Part shown: positions 9,483 through 16,071 of the stretch, piece by piece
Numbering within the stretch: position 1 is the first letter of the stretch
Layout: each line of letters begins with the position of its first letter
From: Alangreenwoodia sp964438605
GTDB lineage: Bacteria; Bacillota; Clostridia; Peptostreptococcales; Anaerovoracaceae
Direction: 5' to 3'
Assembly: GCA_964438605.1 (NCBI GenBank)
Contig: CAYTKT010000032.1
Span: forward strand, 1 to 25,498
DNA: 25,498 bases
Notes under the pieces: model-generated
What the model was told of the DNA's origin: nothing
What the model saw: the letters and a program-made list of their open reading frames with translations, nothing else
The model's database searches: none
Translations under genes and position numbers: made by a program

Positions 9483-10172
9483 ATGTACGCGAAAATTCAA
9501 ATCACCGGAATTATTGAAGTAGTAACGGGTATGCATATCGGCGGGTCAGACGCGTTTGCAGCTATCGGCGCAGTTGATTCACCGGTGGTCAGAGAGAGTT
9601 TCCGAGGGCTGCCGATTATTCCGGGCAGCAGTTTGAAGGGGAAGATGCGCTCCCTTCTGGCGAAGCAGTATAATAAGACGATAGCGATGCAGCCGAATGA
9701 CGACGATGAACGGTTGCTGAGGCTGTTCGGGTCGAGTGAGAAGGGAAAGATGAAGCGGGCGCGGCTGCTGTTTTCAGATATGATTTTAAGTAATGAAGAA
9801 GAACTGCGTCATAATACTCTGTCGGGGCAGGTAACCGAAATTAAGTTTGAAAATACGATCAATCGGTTAACAGCTGTTGCAAATCCGCGCCAGATTGAGC
9901 GAGTGATCCGCGGTGCAGAATTTCCGCTTGATCTGATTTATGAGGTGACGAAACAACCTGAAAATGAAATCACCGAGGATTTTGAAACGATTATTGACGG
10001 CATGAAACTGCTCCAGTATGACTATATTGGAGGAAGCGGTTCACGAGGATACGGAAAGGTGCGTTTCAAGGAACTTGAATTGTGTACTGTTGTAGGTGAG
10101 ATTCCTGAGGTGACGGAAAATGAGTGCAGGAAGATTCTGGAGGAATTTGGGAATGAAGTATACTGTCTATAA
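9483..10172 (+). CDS. csm3: Csm3, backbone RNase subunit of the type III-A complex
   Basis: The sequence GMHIGGSDAFAAIGAVDSP near the N-terminus is characteristic of Csm3, and the RAMP glycine-rich loop is GGSGSRGYGKVRF near residue 181. From ATG 9483 (229 residues), His18 and Asp32 fall at the positions known to be needed for target RNA cleavage in this family, so the repeated six-base cutting activity is probably intact. An upstream in-frame ATG at 9420 would add 21 unrelated residues; ATG 9483 was preferred because AAGGGAG sits nine bases before it and the protein then matches the family's N-terminus. It carries no low-complexity insertion. It overlaps csm4 by 20 bases. Confidence 0.96.
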   Translation: MYAKIQITGIIEVVTGMHIGGSDAFAAIGAVDSPVVRESFRGLPIIPGSSLKGKMRSLLAKQYNKTIAMQPNDDDERLLRLFGSSEKGKMKRARLLFSDMILSNEEELRHNTLSGQVTEIKFENTINRLTAVANPRQIERVIRGAEFPLDLIYEVTKQPENEITEDFETIIDGMKLLQYDYIGGSGSRGYGKVRFKELELCTVVGEIPEVTENECRKILEEFGNEVYCL

Positions 10173-11274
10173 GATGGCATTTGAGACGGGATTTCATGTG
10201 GGAAATACACAACTGGAAGACAGTGAAATCGTGATTCATGCGGACACTGTTTTTTCAGCGCTCTGTATTCAGGCGCTGAAATCGGGCGGTGAGGAACGTC
10301 TGGCGGAGTTCTGCGACATGGCAGCGGAAGGCAGACTGCTATTTTCTGACGCGTTTCCGTATGACGGGGAGCAGTATTATATCGCCAAGCCGATGATTCC
10401 GCGGGATCTCAGTGCAGCATCTGATGAAGCAGGAAATTCTGTTAAAAAGAAGCAGGATAAAAAGATGAAATACATTCCTGTCAATGCGGTGGATGAGTAT
10501 GTTCATGGGATGCTTGATGCAGGTAGTGTCAACAGTGCGGTCAGCAGGCTTGGGATAAGGGAACTGCGGGTACTGGCGAATATTCCAAGGAGCGTCGGTG
10601 CGATAGAAAATATTGAAAATGACGCGCAAAAATATTTGGATAATTTTGAAAGCTATGGACAGAAATCTTTAGCGGAGAAAGTTGAAACGGAAACAAGACC
10701 GTTTCACCTGGGAATTTTTCATTTCAGAGAGGACTGTGGGCTGTATCTGATTATCGGGTATGCAGATGACGAAGCTGCCGGGTTAGCGGACGAATTGATG
10801 GGCCAGCTTGAGTTTGATGGAATTGGAGGCAAGCGGAGCGCAGGACTTGGACGATTTCGGCTGTTTCACGGGAGCCTTGGAGAAGATGTGCTGAAGCGGC
10901 TTAGAGACAGCACAGATTCCGGCGACAGTGAGGGTGCGGAAACAGATGGCAGTGTGGACACAGGTTCTGAAAAAAAGAATCGGACAGATGAGGTGCGAAA
11001 GACGCGTTATGTTTCGCTTTCTGTATGTCTGCCGCAGGAATTTGAAATGGAGAAAGCTTTGCATGAAGCAGATTATTCGCTGATCCGCAGAGGCGGCTTT
11101 GTAGCTTCGGAAAGTTACGCGCCTGAATGGAGCAGGAAGAAGGATCTTTACGTTTTTTCTGCCGGCTCATCTTTCACGAACCGGTTTGAAGGCGGAGTTT
11201 ATGATGTCTCCACGGGAGGAAATCATCCGGTTTACCGTTATGCGAAGCCACTTTGGCTGGAGGTGGTATTATGA
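10153..11274 (+). CDS. csm4: Csm4, crRNA 5'-tag binding RAMP subunit
   Basis: This Cas5-like RAMP protein caps the 5' end of the crRNA and contacts Cas10. From ATG 10153 (373 residues) it begins MKYTVYKMAFETGFHVG, and the glycine-rich RAMP loop is FDGIGGKRSAGLGRF (221-235). GGAGGA at 10139-10144, eight bases before that ATG, decides the start over an in-frame ATG at 10120. It is longer than the usual 300 or so residues, partly because of a Ser/Asp/Gly/Glu-rich low-complexity segment at about 251-282 directly after the RAMP loop. Its stop overlaps the csm5 start as ATGA. Confidence 0.93.
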   Translation: MKYTVYKMAFETGFHVGNTQLEDSEIVIHADTVFSALCIQALKSGGEERLAEFCDMAAEGRLLFSDAFPYDGEQYYIAKPMIPRDLSAASDEAGNSVKKKQDKKMKYIPVNAVDEYVHGMLDAGSVNSAVSRLGIRELRVLANIPRSVGAIENIENDAQKYLDNFESYGQKSLAEKVETETRPFHLGIFHFREDCGLYLIIGYADDEAAGLADELMGQLEFDGIGGKRSAGLGRFRLFHGSLGEDVLKRLRDSTDSGDSEGAETDGSVDTGSEKKNRTDEVRKTRYVSLSVCLPQEFEMEKALHEADYSLIRRGGFVASESYAPEWSRKKDLYVFSAGSSFTNRFEGGVYDVSTGGNHPVYRYAKPLWLEVVL

Positions 11275-12425
11275 AGAACGCACTTGATACATATACGCTG
11301 AAAATCGAAACGGTGGGGCCTGTGTATATCGGTTCGGGCAGGAAAATCATGAAAAAAGACTATATCTTGACGAATCGTGAAGCGCTGATTCCCGATCAGC
11401 ATAAATTGTATGAAGGACTGCGGATGATGAAGCTCAATGATGAATATGAAAACTATATCTTAGACGGCGGTGGAACGGATCTCGGAAAATGGTTGAAAAA
11501 TCATAATGTCCAGCGCAGTGATTATATGCCGTGGATTTCTTACAGACTTGACAGCGGCGAAGTTTCGTTTGATAATAATAAAAGCAGGGAGATTCATACA
11601 TTTATCAAAGACGCTTACGGGTTGCCATATATTCCGGGCAGCAGCGTCAAAGGGATGCTGAGAACTATCCTTTTGGGAGCGATGCTTTTTGACGATGCGG
11701 AAAAGGGCATAAATGGCCGGTTTGAAACGGAAAGAATGAAATTCCAAGCAGAAATGGAACATGGGGAAAGAAGGGGAAAATCTGTGAAATTTCTTGCCCG
11801 TGAAGCCGATCATTTGGAAAAAAGTGCGTTTCATTTGCTGGGCAGAAGCAAGAAACTCGACGATAAAGTAAATGATGTGATGGCAGCTATTCGTGTAGGT
11901 GACAGCAGGCCATTGTCTATGGAGGATCTTGTGCTCTGCCAAAAGGTGGAATTGAAAACCGATGGCAACGTAACTCTGCTGCCGATGGTTCGTGAATGTA
12001 TCAGACCGCAGACAATAATAGAGTGCCCGCTGACGATTGATAAGGAACTGATGCAGCGCACTAGGACAGAGATTACGCCAAAGCGGCTGCGCTATAATGT
12101 TCAGCGTTTTTACGAGATGTACCGGAGTGCTTTTCGCGATGCATTTAAGGACGAGCTCGTGGAGGAAACGGAGGAGGAATTTGAGAAAACTGTCTTTCTG
12201 GGCGGCGGTTGTGGATTTGTTTCAAAGACGGTTGTTTATCCGATGTTTGGAAGAGAGCAGGGCCTTGAATATGTCAGCAGGATTTTGCGAAGCAAGTTTA
12301 GCCGGCATAAGCATGAGCGCGATATGCTTCTGGGTGTTTCGCCTCATATTTACAAGCTGACATATTATGACGAGTACGAGTATGAAATGGGCAAGTGTTT
12401 GCTGACTGTTGAAAAAAAGAAATGA
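11271..12425 (+). CDS. csm5: Csm5, crRNA 3'-end RAMP subunit
   Basis: The order after csm4, the N-terminal RAMP strand LKIETVGPVYIGSG and the motif PYIPGSSVKGMLRT identify Csm5, which binds the 3' side of the crRNA in the Csm filament and, in the studied systems, helps recruit host nucleases for crRNA 3' trimming. GGAGGTGG at 11259-11266 precedes ATG 11271, giving 384 residues; a TTG at 11253 is less likely. No low-complexity insertion is visible. It is the last gene of the effector block; the array begins 166 bases after its stop. Confidence 0.92.
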   Translation: MKNALDTYTLKIETVGPVYIGSGRKIMKKDYILTNREALIPDQHKLYEGLRMMKLNDEYENYILDGGGTDLGKWLKNHNVQRSDYMPWISYRLDSGEVSFDNNKSREIHTFIKDAYGLPYIPGSSVKGMLRTILLGAMLFDDAEKGINGRFETERMKFQAEMEHGERRGKSVKFLAREADHLEKSAFHLLGRSKKLDDKVNDVMAAIRVGDSRPLSMEDLVLCQKVELKTDGNVTLLPMVRECIRPQTIIECPLTIDKELMQRTRTEITPKRLRYNVQRFYEMYRSAFRDAFKDELVEETEEEFEKTVFLGGGCGFVSKTVVYPMFGREQGLEYVSRILRSKFSRHKHERDMLLGVSPHIYKLTYYDEYEYEMGKCLLTVEKKK

Positions 12426-12591
12426 TGTGGTAAAAATGGAACATGCATATCATGATTTTGCCCCGATGCTTGGAATTCAGCTGTTTTTCAAGTGTGAAAC
12501 AATGCTTGCGAGACTGGTTCAGGGTTTGCGGTGTGTTTCCGCCGCAAACCGTCGTATCAGCCGTTGAAATTACAGGCGTACAGAGAACAGG
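12426..12591 (+). promoter_or_regulatory. CRISPR leader with a 9-bp hairpin
   Basis: These 166 bases between csm5 and repeat 1 are the leader, because the youngest repeats lie on this side and the degenerate ones on the cas1 side. GGTTTGCGG (12523-12531) and CCGCAAACC (12542-12550) form a perfect 9-bp stem with a 10-base loop, 41 bases before repeat 1, with no T run after it. AGAGAACA at 12582-12589 copies an internal word of the repeat just outside the array. A weak promoter candidate (TTGAAA at 12409-12414, TAAAAA at 12431-12436) lies at the csm5 end. The leader is not strikingly AT-rich. Confidence 0.7.
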
Positions 12592-14136
12592 ATTTAAGAG
12601 AACAAAAACCCCGAAAGGGGACGGAACCAGATATCTTTTTTCGGAGTCGGTTAAATCGTAGAATTTAAGAGAACAAAAACCCCGAAAGGGGACGGAACTT
12701 AATTCTTTTTTCATTTGTTTTTTCCTCCATTTATTTAAGAGAACAAAAACCCCGAAAGGGGACGGAACTTAAGTAAGCTGTTTGTTATAACATTGCTTTT
12801 ACTATTTAAGAGAACAAAAACCCCGAAAGGGGACGGAACTGTCAAAAAGTCGTGAGCCGCGCCCTCGGTCCGAGCATTTAAGAGAACAAAAACCCCGAAA
12901 GGGGACGGAACTTTTAAATTAGTTTTCATTTCCATTTTTCCTCCATTTATTTAAGAGAACAAAAACCCCGAAAGGGGACGGAACCTTCAGCGTCGGCGTA
13001 CTGTCCTCCGCCGTTACCGGATTTAAGAGAACAAAAACCCCGAAAGGGGACGGAACGATATTTCTATCAAGCTATATCCCTGCGCTTTAAGTATTTAAGA
13101 GAACAAAAACCCCGAAAGGGGACGGAACTGTTAATTGTTCTTTTTTCATTTTTTTCCTCCATTTTATTTAAGAGAACAAAAACCCCGAAAGGGGACGGAA
13201 CCGCCTGTCTAACGGCAGCGAAATATTTTTTTTCTTATTTAAGAGAACAAAAACCCCGAAAGGGGACGGAAGTTAAATTTCAGCGCGGTTAGCTTTTTAC
13301 CTCTCAATTTAAGAGAACAAAAACCCCGAAAGGGGACGGAAGTTAAGCTTCCGGTAGATCACGATGAGGCTCTCGGTGCATTTAAGAGAACAAAAACCCC
13401 GAAAGGGGACGGAAGGCTTTTAATACCTCGCGCAAAACTGATAATACGTCTCATTTAAGAGAACAAAAACCCCGAAAGGGGACGGAAGCAACCATTTGCT
13501 TTATTTTACTTTTTATATTATGTATTTAAGAGAACAAAAACCCCGAAAGGGGACGGAAGTTTCATCCGGTTGACTTATCAACCTTTTTAGCTGGATTTAA
13601 GAGAACAAAAACCCCGAAAGGGGACGGAAGGGGTTAAAAAATCGTGAGCCGCGCCCTCGGTCCGCATTTAAGAGAACAAAAACCCCGAAAGGGGACGGAA
13701 GTTCAACGTCGATGTACGCGTCCCACGCGGCCTCAGTTGCATTTAAGAGAACAAAAACCCCGAAAGGGGACGGAAGTTGATCCCCGGCAGCGTATGCGTC
13801 ATATGCAGACTCATTTAAGAGAACAAAAACCCCGAAAGGGGACGGAAGCTACTGTCCGCCGCCTTTACCGTTTTTAATTGCAATTTAAGAGAACAAAAAC
13901 CCCGAAAGGGGACGGAAGCTGTAAAGCTGCCCGGAACACGTCTTGATCCCCGGATTTAAGAGAACAAAAACCCCGAAAGGGGACGGAAATTTTGTGAAAC
14001 ATTCACTTGTAAAATCAAGGTTAAAATAATTTAAGAGAACAAAACCCCGAAAGGGGACGGAAACAGTACCCACTGGTGGCTGATACTGTCGTAGCACTGC
14101 ATTTAAGAGAACAAAACCCCGAAAGGGGACAGGAAT
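12592..14136 (+). CRISPR. CRISPR array, 22 repeats and 21 spacers
   Basis: The 36-base repeat reads ATTTAAGAGAAC, then AAAAA, then CCCC-GAAA-GGGG (a four-pair stem with a GNRA loop), then ACGGAA and a variable last base. Repeats start at 12592, 12663, 12733, 12804, 12876, 12949, 13021, 13093, 13166, 13237, 13307, 13380, 13453, 13524, 13595, 13666, 13741, 13813, 13883, 13954, 14029 and 14101. Spacers are 34-39 bases. The last base is C in repeats 1-9, G in 10-19 and A in 20-21. Repeats 21 and 22 have four A's instead of five, and repeat 22 also reads ACAGGAA. Degeneration at the right end places the leader on the left, so the crRNA strand is +, like the cas genes. Cas6 cutting eight bases before the spacer would leave the tag GACGGAAN. 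Confidence 0.99.
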
Positions 14137-14199
14137 AAGTAATGAAATCTCTTACTACTATTTGCTCGTCATTATTTGAAAGAGAGGAGATGAATCTTT

Positions 14200-15204
14200 A
14201 TGTCATACTTGTATATTAACGAACCAGGGACGGTGCTGGGATACGAGGGAAATTGTTTTACAGTGTCATATAAAGATGGCCTGCTGCGGAAGATTCCATC
14301 GGAGGCGCTAGAGGGTATTTCTGTGTTCGGGCGGGTGCAGGTGACATCGAAATGCGTGGAAGAATGTTTGAAGCGGGGGATAGACGTCAGTTATTATTCA
14401 AGCAGCGGTTCGTATTTCGGCAGACTTATTTCCACAAATCACGTCAGCACTTTCAGACAGAGGCAGCAGGTCAGACTGACAGATGATGAGGATTTTAAGC
14501 TGGAACTGGCGCGGAAAGTGGTACGGGCGAAACTGAATAATCAGGCGGTTGTGCTGCGCAGGTATCAGCGGAGTTCGAAAATATCGCTTTTACGTGAGAT
14601 CAACGAGATTAATATGTATGAACACAAGGTAGAGGAATGTGTCGGGACCGAGCAATTGATGGGGTATGAAGGCAGAGCCGCGAAGGTGTATTTTGCAGGA
14701 CTTGCACAGGTTGTGGATGAAGCGTTCAAGTTCAATGGAAGAAGCAAGCGGCCGCCACTGGATCCGTTTAATTCGATGCTGAGTCTGGGATATTCAATTT
14801 TAATGAATGAGGTCTATGGAGAAATTGAGGGAAAGGGGCTGAATCCATATTTCGGATTTCTCCACAAGGATCGTGAGCGGCATCCGGCGTTGGCCAGTGA
14901 TTTGATGGAGGAATGGCGTGCTGTAATTGTGGATTCGGTTGTGATGAGTTTAGTGAATGGGCACGAGATTTTTACAGATCATTTTTATACAAATCCTGAA
15001 AAGCCGGGATTTTTTTTAAATAAAGAAGGAATGAGAATCTTTGTTAGGAAATTAGAAAAAAAGCTGTCTGTGCAGGCAAAATATTTGTCGTATGTAAATT
15101 ATCCGGTGTCCTTCCGGCGCGCTGTCGGGATGCAGGCGGCCTGTTTTGTCCGGGTGCTGGAAGACGAGGATGTTTCGCGGTATATGCCGGTCAGAATCAG
15201 ATGA
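14200..15204 (+). CDS. cas1: Cas1 spacer integrase
   Basis: With Cas2 this enzyme inserts new spacers at the leader-repeat junction. Metal-binding residues expected for the family are visible: Glu157 in LMGYEGRA, His222 in FGFLHKDRERHP, and acidic residues in ASDLMEEWR (Asp234, Glu237). Length (334) is normal. AGAGAGGAGA ends ten bases before ATG 14200; another ATG at 14189 is out of frame and soon stops. The gene follows the old end of the array by 63 bases with no obvious promoter, and its stop overlaps a possible cas2 start as ATGA. No cas4 or reverse transcriptase gene is present in the locus. Confidence 0.97.
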   Translation: MSYLYINEPGTVLGYEGNCFTVSYKDGLLRKIPSEALEGISVFGRVQVTSKCVEECLKRGIDVSYYSSSGSYFGRLISTNHVSTFRQRQQVRLTDDEDFKLELARKVVRAKLNNQAVVLRRYQRSSKISLLREINEINMYEHKVEECVGTEQLMGYEGRAAKVYFAGLAQVVDEAFKFNGRSKRPPLDPFNSMLSLGYSILMNEVYGEIEGKGLNPYFGFLHKDRERHPALASDLMEEWRAVIVDSVVMSLVNGHEIFTDHFYTNPEKPGFFLNKEGMRIFVRKLEKKLSVQAKYLSYVNYPVSFRRAVGMQAACFVRVLEDEDVSRYMPVRIR

Positions 15205-15215
15205 GAGGAATCGTT

Positions 15216-15650
15216 ATGAAAGATTATTTTGTCGCAGAGGACGGATATAGAACTGATTCATTTGAGGATGAAATATTTGAAAGTAGCAATGAATATGGAG
15301 ATGATGGATATGAGGATGATGAGTGTGGAAGCGAAGATTATGAGAGGGATGAGTTTGAAAGTGAGAAAAATACTGAAAAGAAAGTTTTTGTTTTAATTAT
15401 TTATGATATAATTGATAATAAAAAACGTGTGAAGTTTGCGAAGTTGCTTCAGGGATACGGGTTTCGAGTTCAAAAATCGTCTTTTGAAGCGCTTATCACG
15501 CGTCAAAAGTATAAAAAACTTCTCGCTGAAATTCCGCCATTTGTGTCTGAAATGGACAGTGTACGAGTGTATCGGTTGCGCGGGCAGACGGAGGTCGTGA
15601 GATTTGGACGCGATGACGTGATAGAAACAGAAGATCTGATATATATATAA
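15216..15650 (+). CDS. cas2: Cas2 with an acidic N-terminal extension
   Basis: The C-terminal 90 residues are an ordinary Cas2 ferredoxin fold starting KKVFVLIIYDIIDNKKR, with the conserved Asp at the end of the first strand, and ending in TEVVRFGRDDVIETEDLIYI. In front of it lie about 50 extra residues that are extremely acidic (roughly 22 Asp or Glu against 3 Lys or Arg), with runs such as EYGDDGYEDDECGSEDYERD. Cas2 proteins are usually 85-100 residues; this one has 144. ATG 15216 was chosen because GAGAGGA (15203-15209) lies six bases before it; ATG 15201 overlaps the cas1 stop but lacks a ribosome binding site. No in-frame ATG sits at the core, so the extension is probably translated. Its role is unknown. 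Confidence 0.9.
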   Translation: MKDYFVAEDGYRTDSFEDEIFESSNEYGDDGYEDDECGSEDYERDEFESEKNTEKKVFVLIIYDIIDNKKRVKFAKLLQGYGFRVQKSSFEALITRQKYKKLLAEIPPFVSEMDSVRVYRLRGQTEVVRFGRDDVIETEDLIYI

Positions 15651-16071
15651 TTTTGTAGCTTTGCAGCGGATTTAAAAAGGCAGTCAGAGTAAAGGAATGT
15701 TTTACAATGAACAAGAGATGAAATGACGAGCATTTACATATGAGCGGTTTTGTCTGTTAGTTGAAATTCAATCGTTTTTCGGATGCGGAACTGCGCAAAA
15801 GGCCGGCTTACGACTTGTGGCATATTTCCATTGAAAATTTATGGCTTAATCATTGAAATTATAAGATTTTAACGGTCAGAATTAAGCGAATAAAACCCCT
15901 GGAAGAGGACGAAAAGGAAAATGTGAAACATGGTTTGAACAATTACGATATAGCGGAGAAAATGAAATCATGAAAGAAAAAATATTTTAAACATAAGAGA
16001 TGTCATTTCATATAGACATAGCAATTTGTGAAAAAATAATTCAAGCATGAAACATATTAAGGAGGAAGAAG
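15651..16071 (+). other. Non-coding gap between cas2 and csm6
   Basis: This 421-base AT-rich stretch has no supported gene. It holds one degenerate CRISPR repeat (15880-15915, listed separately) and ends in the csm6 ribosome binding site (AAGGAGG, starting about 18 bases before its ATG). I found no second repeat or convincing promoter. Confidence 0.5.
15880..15915 (+). repeat. Orphan degenerate CRISPR repeat
   Basis: Aligned to the four-A form of the array repeat, this segment matches 28 of 34 positions, with a single extra T inserted after CCCC. It reads AATTAAGCGAAT, AAAA, CCCC, T, GGAAGAGGACG, AAAA. Like repeats 21 and 22 it has four A's before CCCC, and like repeats 20 and 21 its last base is A. 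The stem is damaged (CCCC against GAGG). It lies 1.74 kb beyond the old end of the array, past cas1 and cas2, in the same orientation. Confidence 0.8.

Noticed and set aside
12298..14097. Reading frames through the array, on both strands, with repeated peptides such as PSPFGVFVLLN
   Set aside because: They are translations of the CRISPR repeat itself; no start signals or family resemblance.
14137..14199. Leader on the cas1 side of the array
   Set aside because: The repeats on this side are the degenerate, older ones, and the layering of the last repeat base points to acquisition on the csm5 side.
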